Positions 8,237 through 16,570 of a stretch of 64,000 nt of DNA are shown here, in pieces. The number at the start of each line of letters is the position of its first letter. Position 1 is the first letter of the stretch. The stretch is from Comamonadaceae bacterium (lineage in GTDB: Bacteria; Pseudomonadota; Gammaproteobacteria; Burkholderiales; Burkholderiaceae_C). A program made the translations under genes and the position numbers. The notes below the pieces were generated by a model. It worked only from the letters and a program-made list of their open reading frames with translations, did not search any database and had not been told where the DNA came from. The stretch lies in assembly GCA_947453965.1 (NCBI GenBank), contig CANGIQ010000002.1:62001-126000 (forward strand), written 5' to 3'.

Positions 8237-8551
8237 ATGAAGTCTTTCTTGTGTACTGTTTCGTTCATCTTGGCAAGCGTTGCGCATGCGCAGCAACACC
8301 CGCTATTTAAAGAAGCTGACCTGGCTTTAGGTGAAAAGTTGATCACTGACAATAAATGCGAGGAATGTCATAAACGTCGAGCCGGCGGCGATGGCAGTGG
8401 CATTTACAACCCCAAAGGACGCATCAATACGGCAGGTGCATTGCGCGGCATGGTGGAGTACTGCAACACTGAGCTCAACTTAGGCTTCTTTCCCGAAGAC
8501 ACCACCGCTGTTGCTGCAGCGTTAAATAAACGGCATTACAAATTTAAATGA
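8237..8551 (+). CDS. Small periplasmic monoheme cytochrome c
   Basis: The 104-residue protein has a signal peptide (1-18, ending VAHAQ) and one heme site CEECH near residue 41. A second conserved-looking cysteine is in MVEYCNTELNLGFFPED, a pattern shared with small cytochromes found in betaproteobacterial sox clusters. It follows the regulator by 13 bases with an AAGGA ribosome site. It probably takes electrons from Sox or flavocytochrome c and passes them on to the oxidase; the partner is not visible in sequence. Confidence 0.8.
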   Translation: MKSFLCTVSFILASVAHAQQHPLFKEADLALGEKLITDNKCEECHKRRAGGDGSGIYNPKGRINTAGALRGMVEYCNTELNLGFFPEDTTAVAAALNKRHYKFK

Positions 8552-8661
8552 GTCTGTGAGCGAGTTGGTGGCGTTTTGCGCGTAAACCCGATGTCAGAAT
8601 GATTTGCGATGATTTATATTAGCAACTGTTGATATATAAAGCTTCCATGAAAGGACTGTCT

Positions 8662-10032
8662 GTGACTACACCAGATGGCGTGCAATCGGGGCGCATCCAA
8701 AAGGCCCCTGAGAATTTTCTAGATCGCGAAGGTATTCGCACGGTCACGACTGAAAGCAAAAGCGGGCGTCGCCATTTCATTCGCCAAGCCTTTGCCGCAG
8801 CTGCGGCCGGTGCCGCCGCGCCCATGGCGTTGGCGCAAGGAAACCCCGTACCCACAGAAGGCGGCGACCCCCATATCTTGAACTTGCCAGAGCACGCCAC
8901 AGGTTTGGGGCAAGGTGTAGCGGCTAACAATGGCTACGGCATTCCTTCCAAATTCGAGTCCAATGTGCAGCGTCGTCAAAGCCCGGGTTTGACGCAAACC
9001 ACGCAGGCCTCGGTGTCGTTTGCGCCTTTGCAATCGTTGTTTGGCATCGTCACGCCCAGTGGTTTGCACTTCGAGCGGCATCACCAAGGCTGGTGGGACA
9101 TCGACCCTTCCAAGCACCGCTTCATGATCAACGGCATGGTCAAAACGCCCAAGGTGTTCACCATGGACGAGATCATGCGTTTGCCGTCGGTGTCGCGTTT
9201 TCATTTCATCGAGTGCGGCGCCAACACCGCGGTGGAGTGGGGCAATGTGGCTGTGCCTACGGTGCAGTACACCCATGGCATGATTTCATGCAGCGAGTTC
9301 ACCGGCGTGCCGCTCATCACCTTGCTTGAAATTGCAGGCGCTGATTTGAAGAATGGCAAATTCATCTTGGCCGAAGGTGGCGATGGTTCGTCCATGACCC
9401 GCACCATTCCGATGAGCTTAATCACCTCCGGCGAAGTGTTGGTCGCCTATGGTCAAAACGGTGAAATGCTGCGCCCCGAGAACGGTTACCCCTTGCGCTT
9501 GGTGGTGCCCGGTGTGCAAGGCGTGAGCTGGGTCAAGTACCTGCGCCGCATCGAAGTGGGTGACATGCCTTACGCTGCCAAAGACGAAGCGGTGCATTAC
9601 ATGGACTTGATGCCCGATGGCCAGCACCGTCAATACACCAGCATTCAAGAATGCAAGAGTGTGGTGACCACGCCTTCAGGTGGCCAAGTCTTGCTCGACA
9701 AAGGCTTTTACAACATCACCGGACTGGCTTGGTCGGGTCGCGGCAAGATTCAAAAAGTCGATGTGTCGGTGGACGGTGGTCGCAACTGGCGCACCGCGCG
9801 CTTAGAGACACCGGTGCTCAGCAAGGCGCTGACGCGCTTCAACATCGACTGGGTGTGGGACGGCAAACCCGCCATCATCCAAAGCCGCGCCACTGACGAG
9901 ACTGGTTTTGTTCAGCCCACTTACAAGCATCTGCGCGCGGCACGTGGTACGCGTTCGATTTATCACAACAACGCCATCCAGTCCTGGTTGGTGCAAGAGA
10001 ACGGGGAGGTCAAGAATGTCCAAGTTTCGTAA
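8662..10032 (+). CDS. soxC: Sulfite dehydrogenase (sulfane dehydrogenase) molybdopterin subunit SoxC
   Basis: SoxC with SoxD removes six electrons from the sulfane sulfur carried on SoxY, allowing full thiosulfate oxidation without sulfur globules. The protein has a Tat signal (SGRRHFIRQ followed by an alanine-rich core to MALAQ), an oxidoreductase molybdopterin domain with the Mo-ligand cysteine in FIECGANTA, and a C-terminal Mo-co dimerisation domain (about 310-450). I chose the GTG at 8662 because AAAGGA lies 6 bases upstream; an in-frame ATG at 8647 lacks a ribosome site and is the alternative. It overlaps soxD by 17 bases. Confidence 0.9.
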   Translation: MTTPDGVQSGRIQKAPENFLDREGIRTVTTESKSGRRHFIRQAFAAAAAGAAAPMALAQGNPVPTEGGDPHILNLPEHATGLGQGVAANNGYGIPSKFESNVQRRQSPGLTQTTQASVSFAPLQSLFGIVTPSGLHFERHHQGWWDIDPSKHRFMINGMVKTPKVFTMDEIMRLPSVSRFHFIECGANTAVEWGNVAVPTVQYTHGMISCSEFTGVPLITLLEIAGADLKNGKFILAEGGDGSSMTRTIPMSLITSGEVLVAYGQNGEMLRPENGYPLRLVVPGVQGVSWVKYLRRIEVGDMPYAAKDEAVHYMDLMPDGQHRQYTSIQECKSVVTTPSGGQVLLDKGFYNITGLAWSGRGKIQKVDVSVDGGRNWRTARLETPVLSKALTRFNIDWVWDGKPAIIQSRATDETGFVQPTYKHLRAARGTRSIYHNNAIQSWLVQENGEVKNVQVS

Positions 10033-11089
10033 TGTTGTTCTGATCGCCGCGTTGCTGGTTGCAGGTGTGGCACACGCACAAAGCACGGCCTATCCCGGTG
10101 TGGGACGGCCAGCCACGCCCAAAGAAGTGGCTGCGTGGGACATTGATGTACGCCCCGATTTCAAAGGCTTGCCTACGGGTGCTGGCTCGGTGGAAAAAGG
10201 CCAAGACATTTGGGAGGCCAAGTGCGCCCAATGCCACGGTGTGTTTGGTGAGTCCAACGAAGTGTTCAGCCCCTTGGTGGGTGGAACAACCAAGGACGAC
10301 ATCAAAACTGGCCATGTGGCCAACCTGACGCGCTCTGACTTTCCAGGTCGCACCACCCTGATGAAGGTGGCCACGGTCTCGACCTTGTGGGATTACATCA
10401 ACCGAGCCATGCCCTGGACGGCACCGAAGTCGCTCAAACCCGATGAGGTCTATGCGGTCACTGCTTATTTGCTGAGCTTGGCGGATGTGGTGCCCGACAA
10501 TTTTGTGTTGTCAGACAAAAACATCACCTATGTCCAACAACGCATGCCTAACCGTAATGGCATGAGCACACAGCACAGCCTGTGGCCAGGCAAAGAGTTC
10601 AAGGGCACGAGCAAGCCTGACACAGCCAATGTGGCGTGCATGAAAGACTGCGTTCCTGAGGCCAAGGTCGCGTCCATGCTGCCCGACTACGCACGCAATG
10701 CACACGGCAATTTGGCTGATCAAAACCGTTTGGTGGGCCAGCAGCATGGCGCTGATACGGCCAACCCTGAGAACAAATCTACCCTTGTGGGTGTTTCGGT
10801 GCCTGCCCCCGCTACAGCTGCCAAACCGACCCCCAAACCTGCAGACCCCACGCTGACTTTGTTGGGCAAACACAATTGCACAGCCTGCCACGCCCAAGAC
10901 CGCAAGGTGGTCGGCCCCAGCTTCAACGACATTGCGAAGAAATACGCTGGTAAAACCGATTACTTACGCGCCAAGATCAAGTCGGGTGGCTCAGGGGTGT
11001 GGGGGCCTATCCCGATGCCGCCACAAACTGCCCCGGATGGGGACATTCAAACCATCGCCAACTGGCTGGCTGCCGGTGCGGCAAAATAA
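10016..11089 (+). CDS. soxD: Diheme cytochrome c subunit SoxD of sulfane dehydrogenase
   Basis: The 357-residue partner of SoxC carries electrons away from the molybdenum centre. It has a signal peptide (1-22, ending AHAQ), a first heme site CAQCH at 70-74 and a second CTACH at 288-292. An alanine/proline-rich linker precedes the second cytochrome domain. The ATG at 10016 is preceded by GGGGAGG and lies inside the end of soxC, so translation is coupled. A longer in-frame extension into soxC would destroy the signal peptide and is rejected. Confidence 0.9.
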   Translation: MSKFRNVVLIAALLVAGVAHAQSTAYPGVGRPATPKEVAAWDIDVRPDFKGLPTGAGSVEKGQDIWEAKCAQCHGVFGESNEVFSPLVGGTTKDDIKTGHVANLTRSDFPGRTTLMKVATVSTLWDYINRAMPWTAPKSLKPDEVYAVTAYLLSLADVVPDNFVLSDKNITYVQQRMPNRNGMSTQHSLWPGKEFKGTSKPDTANVACMKDCVPEAKVASMLPDYARNAHGNLADQNRLVGQQHGADTANPENKSTLVGVSVPAPATAAKPTPKPADPTLTLLGKHNCTACHAQDRKVVGPSFNDIAKKYAGKTDYLRAKIKSGGSGVWGPIPMPPQTAPDGDIQTIANWLAAGAAK

Positions 11090-11114
11090 ACCCAAACCTT
11101 TTCAGGAGATGTAC

Positions 11115-11570
11115 ATGCAAACTCGTCGCGAGACCCTCAAACACAGCGCCGCTGTGGCAGGCCTGTTGGCCTCCACGGGCCTGTTCCCTCAGTACGCGCA
11201 AGCGTTTGACAAAGCGGCTTTCGATGCCAAAACCATTGCCGAGGCCGTCAAAGCCATGGGCGGCGCAGCCCCCGTGGAAAGCAAAGATGTGACCATCACC
11301 GGTCCAGACATTGCAGAAAACGGCGCAGTGGTGCCCTTGGGCGTGAGCACCAGCTTGGGCAACATCAAGCGCTTGCTGTTGCTGGTGGAAAAGAACCCAT
11401 CGGCTTTGGTGGCCATGTTCAACATCAGCCCCGAAGTCGATGCGAACTTTTCAACCCGCTCCAAGATGGGCCAATCGTCCGATGTGTATGCCGTGGCGAT
11501 CACCAACGACGGCAAAGCCTTCTTTGCCAAGAAAGAAGTCAAGGTCACCCTCGGTGGCTGCGGCGGTTAA
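11115..11570 (+). CDS. soxY: Sulfur carrier protein SoxY
   Basis: SoxY holds the sulfur intermediate covalently on a cysteine in a flexible C-terminal arm. The 151-residue protein ends in GGCGG, the defining motif, with the carrier cysteine third from the end. It has a twin-arginine type N terminus (TRRETLKH) and a hydrophobic core to about residue 33. The second ATG (11115) was chosen because the first (11109) overlaps the AGGAG ribosome site. It is followed by soxZ, its heterodimer partner. Confidence 0.93.
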   Translation: MQTRRETLKHSAAVAGLLASTGLFPQYAQAFDKAAFDAKTIAEAVKAMGGAAPVESKDVTITGPDIAENGAVVPLGVSTSLGNIKRLLLLVEKNPSALVAMFNISPEVDANFSTRSKMGQSSDVYAVAITNDGKAFFAKKEVKVTLGGCGG

Positions 11571-11595
11571 TCGATACTGAATTTAGGAGAACACC

Positions 11596-11907
11596 ATGGC
11601 AGATCCAATGCGCATTCGCGCTCAAGCTTCCGGCGATAAAGCCACCGTTCGTGTGTTGATGAGTCACGAAATGGAATCCGGTCAACGCAAAGACGGCAAT
11701 GGCAAAACCATTCCCGCTTGGCACATTCAAGACGTCACCGCCACACTCAACGGCAAACCTGTGATGACTGCCGAATGGGGCCCCGCAGTGTCTAAGAACC
11801 CTTTCTTGCAGTTCACCATCAAAGGTGCCAAGGCGGGTGACAAGGTAGGCATCACGTGGAAAGACAACAAAGGCGACAGTCGCACCGACGAAGCCACAAT
11901 TTCGTGA
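11596..11907 (+). CDS. soxZ: Sulfur-oxidation protein SoxZ
   Basis: The 103-residue immunoglobulin-like protein has no signal peptide. It forms the SoxYZ heterodimer and is exported with Tat-substrate SoxY. Recognisable stretches are ATVRVLMSHEMESG near the start and WKDNKGDSRTDEA near the end. It starts 25 bases after soxY with AGGAG in front. Length and order are typical for the family. Confidence 0.92.
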   Translation: MADPMRIRAQASGDKATVRVLMSHEMESGQRKDGNGKTIPAWHIQDVTATLNGKPVMTAEWGPAVSKNPFLQFTIKGAKAGDKVGITWKDNKGDSRTDEATIS

Positions 11908-11933
11908 GCTTCAGGAACGCAGTGGAGACAGGC

Positions 11934-12728
11934 ATGAAAAAAATACTCGTTGTTCTCGGGCTCATCGGCATTTGCGCCGCTGCGTTCGCCCAAAAATCTT
12001 CCACCGACAGCATTGCCGAATACCGTGCCATGCTGCAAGACGGCAATCCGGCCGAGTTGTTTGAAGCCAAAGGCGAAGACCTGTGGAAACAAAAACGCGG
12101 CCCCAAAAACGCATCGCTCGAACAATGCGATTTGGGCAAGGGCCCCGGTGTAGTCAAAGGCGCTTGGGTCGAATTACCCCGTTACTTTGCCGACACTGCA
12201 CGCGTACAAGACCTGGAGTCGCGCTTGCTCACTTGCATGCAAAACCTGCAAGGCTTCAACGCTGACGAGATTGCCAAAACACCCTTTGGCCGAGGCGAGC
12301 AAAGCAATGTGACAGCCTTGGCCACTTGGATTTCTGCTGAATCTAAAGGCATGAAGTTCAAGCTCTCGCAAAGCCATATTGAAGAACGCAAGATGTATGA
12401 AGTGGGCAAACGCCTGTTCTTCATGCGCGGTGGCTCGCACGACTTTGCGTGTGCGACTTGCCACTCGCAAGACGACAAACGCATTCGCTTGCAAGACTTG
12501 CCCAACCTCACCAAGAACCCAGGGGCTGGCAATGGCTTTGGTGCTTGGCCTGCATACCGCGTGTCCAACGGTCAGATGTGGGGCGCTCAACTGCGCATGA
12601 ATGACTGCTACCGTCAACAACGTTTCCCTTACCCCCTGTTTGGCAGCGACGCCACCATCGCTTTGGGCGTGTACATGGGTGTGAACGGCTTAGGTGGCGA
12701 GGCCACGGCCCCCGCCATCAAGCGTTGA
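11934..12728 (+). CDS. soxA: L-cysteine S-thiosulfotransferase heme subunit SoxA, one-heme form
   Basis: SoxAX attaches thiosulfate to the SoxY cysteine. The 264-residue SoxA has a signal peptide (1-19, ending AAAFAQ) and a single CxxCH, CATCH at 173-177. Its persulfidated axial cysteine is probably the one in NDCYRQQRFP near residue 222. In the N-terminal cytochrome domain the first heme motif is absent; isolated cysteines (EQC, LLTCMQ) may form a disulfide as in other one-heme SoxA proteins. It is followed by soxX. Confidence 0.9.
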   Translation: MKKILVVLGLIGICAAAFAQKSSTDSIAEYRAMLQDGNPAELFEAKGEDLWKQKRGPKNASLEQCDLGKGPGVVKGAWVELPRYFADTARVQDLESRLLTCMQNLQGFNADEIAKTPFGRGEQSNVTALATWISAESKGMKFKLSQSHIEERKMYEVGKRLFFMRGGSHDFACATCHSQDDKRIRLQDLPNLTKNPGAGNGFGAWPAYRVSNGQMWGAQLRMNDCYRQQRFPYPLFGSDATIALGVYMGVNGLGGEATAPAIKR

Positions 12729-12748
12729 TACAGCCAAGGACCATGACC

Positions 12749-13402
12749 ATGAAAAATAACTACGCTTTGTGGACCGCTGCTGTATCAGCTGCTTTGCTCA
12801 CCGCTTGCGCTGCGCCACTGCCTTCTAGCGCCGACCTCGACAAGCTCACACAAGACATCATTGCCCGCTCCTTCCGTGCCGAAGGTCAAGCCAAGCTCGA
12901 GCGTGTCAGCCCTGATGAAGACAACCTGGCTTGTGCCGAAGCTGATCGCACCGGCGTGGCCTTGGACGCCAAAGTGGCCGAAGCCATTGAAGCGCGCAAC
13001 ATGAAAACCATCCAAGCTCCTGCTGATGGCAAATATTTGGGTGACTTCAAAGAAGGCGAAAAAATCGCACAAAGTGGCGCCGGTAAAACCTGGACTGACA
13101 AAGAAGGCTCGGTCAACGGCGGCAATTGCTACAACTGTCACCAGATCAGCAAAGAAGAGTTGTCCTACGGCACCCTGGGCCCCAGCCTCTACAACTACGG
13201 CAAGCTGCGAGGCGTGAGCAACCCCACCAGCGCCGAAGCCAAACCCATCGTTGAATACACCTGGGGCAAGCTGCAAAATGCGCGCGCCTACAACGCATGC
13301 TCCAGCATGCCGCGTTTTTCGCACAAGGGCATCTTGAGCGAGACCCAAATCAAACACCTGATGGCTTTGTTGCTCGACCCCGCATCGCCCGTCAACAAGT
13401 AA
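12749..13402 (+). CDS. soxX: L-cysteine S-thiosulfotransferase cytochrome subunit SoxX, predicted lipoprotein
   Basis: The 217-residue monoheme cytochrome partner of SoxA has its heme motif CYNCH at 127-131 and a likely axial methionine in SSMPRF. Its N terminus looks like a lipoprotein signal: a short basic start, a hydrophobic stretch and the lipobox LTAC with C20 as lipid attachment. This is unlike soluble SoxX of Paracoccus. An insert of about 80 residues precedes the heme. The ATG at 12749 has AAGGA 8 bases upstream; an ATG two codons earlier is possible. A terminator follows. Confidence 0.88.
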   Translation: MKNNYALWTAAVSAALLTACAAPLPSSADLDKLTQDIIARSFRAEGQAKLERVSPDEDNLACAEADRTGVALDAKVAEAIEARNMKTIQAPADGKYLGDFKEGEKIAQSGAGKTWTDKEGSVNGGNCYNCHQISKEELSYGTLGPSLYNYGKLRGVSNPTSAEAKPIVEYTWGKLQNARAYNACSSMPRFSHKGILSETQIKHLMALLLDPASPVNK

Positions 13403-13413
13403 CCCTGCCTGAG

Positions 13414-13446
13414 CCCGCAGCGCGTTGTGTGTCTGCGGGTTTTTTT
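13414..13446 (+). terminator. Rho-independent terminator after soxX
   Basis: A 7-bp stem (CCCGCAG / CTGCGGG) with a 12-base loop is followed by seven T. It separates soxCDYZAX from soxB, so soxB either has its own promoter or is reached by read-through. Confidence 0.8.
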
Positions 13447-13472
13447 CTAGAAATTAATAAGTGATTGCTGAT

Positions 13473-15206
13473 ATGAACTTGACCAAACGCGAATTCATGC
13501 AAGTCTTAGGCGCTGGCAGCATGGCTGGCATGAACATGAACGCCTTTGCCCAAGCCGATGCGGGGCGCGCTGCAGAGGGCATGTACAGCATTGCAAAGTT
13601 TGGTCAGGTGTCGTTTTTGCACATGACCGACTGCCACGCGCAGCTCAACCCAATTTACTTTCGCGAGCCCAGCGTCAACTTAGGCATTGGCAGCATGAAG
13701 GGCAACTTGCCCCACTTGGTGGGCGAGCATTTGCTCAAAACTGCGGGTGTACGCCCAGGCAGCGCCGAAGCCTATGGCATGAGCTACCTCAACTTTGAAA
13801 CCGCCGCGCGCCGCTTTGGCAAAGTGGGTGGCTTTGCCCATTTGGCCACCTTGGTCAAGCGCCTCAAGGCCAGCCGTCCCGGCGCCTTGCTGCTCGACGG
13901 CGGTGACACCTGGCAAGGCTCGGCCACCTCGCTGTGGACCAACGGACAAGACATGGTCGATGCTTGCAAACTGCTGGGCGTCGATGTGATGACGGGCCAC
14001 TGGGAATTCACCTACGGCATGGAACGCGTCACAGAAATTGTGGAAAAAGACTTTGCGGGCAGGGTTGACTTCATCGCGCAAAACATCAAGACCCAAGACT
14101 TTGGCGACCCGGTGTTCAAGCCCTATGTGATCCGAGAAATGAACGGCGTACCTTGCGCCATCATTGGCCAGGCGTTTCCGTACACACCCATTGCCAACCC
14201 GCGTTATATGGTGGCCGATTGGGCTTTTGGCATTCAAGACGAGAACATGCAGAAGATGGTCGACGAAGCCCGCGCCAAAGGCGCGCAGGTGGTGGTTGTG
14301 CTGTCGCACAACGGCATGGATGTGGACTTGAAAATGGCCAGCCGCGTCAGCGGCATTGACGCCATCATGGGTGGCCACACCCACGACGGCATGCCTGTCG
14401 CCACCTTGGTCAGCAACAAAGGAGGCAAAACCATCGTCACCAATGCGGGCTCTAACGGCAAGTTCTTGGGCGTGCTCGACTTTGAGGTCAAGAACAAACG
14501 CGTGACTGACTTCCGCTACAAGCTTTTGCCCATCTTTGCCAACATGCTGCCGGCAGACAAAGACATGGCGGCGCTCATCAGCAAAATTCGCGCACCGTAC
14601 GAGGCCAAACTCAGCGAGAAATTGGCTGTCACCGAAGGCACGTTGTACCGCCGTGGTAACTTCAACGGCACAGGCGATCAGTTGTTGCTCGACGCCTTGA
14701 TGGAGGTGCAAGGCGCCGACATGGCGTTCTCGCCGGGTTTCCGTTGGGGTACCTCGCTCTTGCCCGGCCAAGCCATCACACGCGAGTGGTTGATGGACAT
14801 GACGGCCACCACCTACTCGTACGCCACCGTGAGCGAGATGACGGGCGAGACCATCAAGACTGTGCTGGAAGACGTGTGCGACAACCTGTTCAACCCCGAC
14901 CCTTATTACCAACAGGGCGGCGACATGGTGCGCGTGGGTGGCTTGGAATATGTGTGCCGGCCCACGGAGCGCATGGGAAACCGCATTGGCGAAATGCGTC
15001 TGAATGGCAAACTGATTGACGCCAGCAAAAAATACAAAGTGGCCGGTTGGGCGCCTGTGGCAGAAGAAGCCAAGAGCCAAAACCTCAAGCCCGTGTGGGA
15101 GGTGGTGGAGCAGTGGCTCAAGGCCAGCGGCGGCAAAGTCAAAGTGCGCAAACCCAATGTGCCCAAGCTCGAAGGCGTGTTACCCAACCCCGGCTTTGCC
15201 GCGTAA
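13473..15206 (+). CDS. soxB: Thiosulfohydrolase SoxB
   Basis: SoxB hydrolyses the terminal sulfate from SoxY-bound thiosulfate using a di-manganese centre. The 577-residue protein has a Tat-like signal (TKREFMQVLG then a hydrophobic core to AFAQA), a metallophosphatase domain with HMTDCHAQ near residue 47, DGGDTWQGS near 145 and GGHTHDG near 303, and a C-terminal 5'-nucleotidase domain. The ATG at 13473 was chosen over an upstream GTG because it begins the signal directly. The promoter must lie within about 60 bases between the terminator and the start, or within soxX. Confidence 0.93.
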   Translation: MNLTKREFMQVLGAGSMAGMNMNAFAQADAGRAAEGMYSIAKFGQVSFLHMTDCHAQLNPIYFREPSVNLGIGSMKGNLPHLVGEHLLKTAGVRPGSAEAYGMSYLNFETAARRFGKVGGFAHLATLVKRLKASRPGALLLDGGDTWQGSATSLWTNGQDMVDACKLLGVDVMTGHWEFTYGMERVTEIVEKDFAGRVDFIAQNIKTQDFGDPVFKPYVIREMNGVPCAIIGQAFPYTPIANPRYMVADWAFGIQDENMQKMVDEARAKGAQVVVVLSHNGMDVDLKMASRVSGIDAIMGGHTHDGMPVATLVSNKGGKTIVTNAGSNGKFLGVLDFEVKNKRVTDFRYKLLPIFANMLPADKDMAALISKIRAPYEAKLSEKLAVTEGTLYRRGNFNGTGDQLLLDALMEVQGADMAFSPGFRWGTSLLPGQAITREWLMDMTATTYSYATVSEMTGETIKTVLEDVCDNLFNPDPYYQQGGDMVRVGGLEYVCRPTERMGNRIGEMRLNGKLIDASKKYKVAGWAPVAEEAKSQNLKPVWEVVEQWLKASGGKVKVRKPNVPKLEGVLPNPGFAA

Positions 15207-15233
15207 ATTTTCTTTTTTTAACTAGGAGTTGGT

Positions 15234-15464
15234 ATGACTGTTGAACGTTGGATTCGTGTGCTGGCTGGACTTTTTATCATGGTGTCGTTGGCGCTGGGCG
15301 TCGAAGGCAGCCCCGTGTTCGTGAGCCATTGGGCCTTGGCTTTCACCGCTTTTGTGGGCTTGAACTTGTTTCAGTTTGGCTTTAGCAATGTGTGCCCCAT
15401 GGGGTTCTTCTTGCGCAAGCTGGGTGTGCCAGATACCGCGCCTAGCGCTGATAAACCTGCATAA
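15234..15464 (+). CDS. DUF2892 (YgaP-type) inner-membrane protein
   Basis: The 76-residue protein has two hydrophobic segments (about 7-27 and 31-52) and the DUF2892 pattern: a conserved start with an arginine in the first helix, then NVCPMGFFLRKLG. The cysteine in the NVCPM stretch is typical of versions that follow rhodanese or sulfur genes. A TAGGAG site precedes it 28 bases after soxB. Function is unknown; membrane handling of sulfur compounds is a guess from context. Confidence 0.78.
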   Translation: MTVERWIRVLAGLFIMVSLALGVEGSPVFVSHWALAFTAFVGLNLFQFGFSNVCPMGFFLRKLGVPDTAPSADKPA

Positions 15465-15476
15465 GCGGTAACGCTT

Positions 15477-15513
15477 GGCCTCAACTCACGTAAGGCTCTG
15501 ATGAGTTGAGGCC
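15477..15513. repeat. 12-bp perfect inverted repeat, possible terminator or operator
   Basis: Arms GGCCTCAACTCA and TGAGTTGAGGCC flank a 13-base loop just after the DUF2892 stop. The stem is strong but has no T run on either side, so it may be a factor-assisted terminator at the end of the sox transcript or a protein site. It also lies at the border between the sox island and the tsa-like operon. Confidence 0.6.
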
Positions 15514-15576
15514 TGCAACTGACACCCTGATCAACAGAGTGTGAGGAAACCGGGCTTGGTTTGTATGGCAGCGTCC

Positions 15577-16545
15577 TTAATCGGCTCTAAACCCTGATTT
15601 CTTCACAACAGGACTCCAACGCTTGGCGTCTTCTTGCATCGTTTTTTGAAGATCTGCAGGACTGCCACCTCCAACCTCAAGACCCAGGGAGGCAAATCGC
15701 TCTCGAACCTCTGGGTTCGCCAGCGCTTTATTCAAAGCCTTGTTGATCTCTTCGATAGAAGCTTGCGGTGTTTTGGCTGGTGCATACATGGCAAACCATC
15801 CTTGACCCACGGCATCAGGAAAGCCTTGCTCTTTGAAGGTGGGCACATCAGGCATGACCTTGCTGCGCTGCGCACCCGACGTGGCCAACACATTGACTTT
15901 CCCAGACTTGGCGTTTTGTTGCCATTCCATCACCACGTCAATGCCAGCAGGTGCATGGCCACCGAGCACGGCCGATTGCAAAGCGGCGCCACCATTGAAT
16001 GGCACGTGCACCATGTCCACATTCAGTGCAGAGCCGATCATGACACCGAAGAAATGCGGCAGACTGCCTGCAGCAGGCGATCCAAAATTGGCCTGTTGTG
16101 GATTGGCTTTAAGCCAAGCAGCATATTCTTTTAAATTTTTGGCAGGCGAGTTGGCGGGTACGGCCAATGCAAAGGAAAAGTCGCACACCTTACCGATGGG
16201 CGCAAAGTCGGTGTCTGGGTTGTAGCCCAGTTTGGTGAACACCATGGGCGCGAGCACAGGTACAACGATTGGCGTCACCATGACGGTATTGCCATCGGGA
16301 GCCGCTGACTTCAGCAGGTCTGCAGCCAGCCGGCCACCAGCGCCAGGACGGTTGTCCACGATCACCGGACGCTTGAGCTCGTCTTTCATCTTCTCGGTGA
16401 GGATGCGGGTGACCACATCAATCGACACACCGGCCGGAAAGCCGACAAGTACACGCAAAGTTTTGTCACTTTGCGCAGTGGCAGGTGTACCAACTAGTAG
16501 TGTTGTGGCCAAAGCCGCCCAGGTAAGAATGTTTCTGCGTTTCAT
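15577..16545 (-). CDS. Tripartite tricarboxylate transporter (Bug family) periplasmic binding protein
   Basis: The 322-residue exported protein has a signal peptide (1-26, ending GTPATAQ) and the Bug/TctC fold, with VGFPAGVSIDVVTR near residue 36 and RPGAGGRLAADLL near 70. Bug proteins bind carboxylates or aromatic acids and are far more numerous in Burkholderiales than their TctAB membrane partners. No TctAB gene is nearby. It is the last gene of the tsaMBCD-like operon, 25 bases after the aldehyde dehydrogenase, with GGAGA as ribosome site. It may bind the sulfonate substrate of that operon, but this is inferred only from position. Confidence 0.85.
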   Translation of the reverse strand: MKRRNILTWAALATTLLVGTPATAQSDKTLRVLVGFPAGVSIDVVTRILTEKMKDELKRPVIVDNRPGAGGRLAADLLKSAAPDGNTVMVTPIVVPVLAPMVFTKLGYNPDTDFAPIGKVCDFSFALAVPANSPAKNLKEYAAWLKANPQQANFGSPAAGSLPHFFGVMIGSALNVDMVHVPFNGGAALQSAVLGGHAPAGIDVVMEWQQNAKSGKVNVLATSGAQRSKVMPDVPTFKEQGFPDAVGQGWFAMYAPAKTPQASIEEINKALNKALANPEVRERFASLGLEVGGGSPADLQKTMQEDAKRWSPVVKKSGFRAD

Positions 16546-16570
16546 TGGTTTGTCTCCGTTGTGATGTGTT

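Noticed and set aside
9908..10015. Upstream extension of soxD into soxC
   Set aside because: It lacks a ribosome site and buries the signal peptide; the start at 10016 has GGGGAGG in front.
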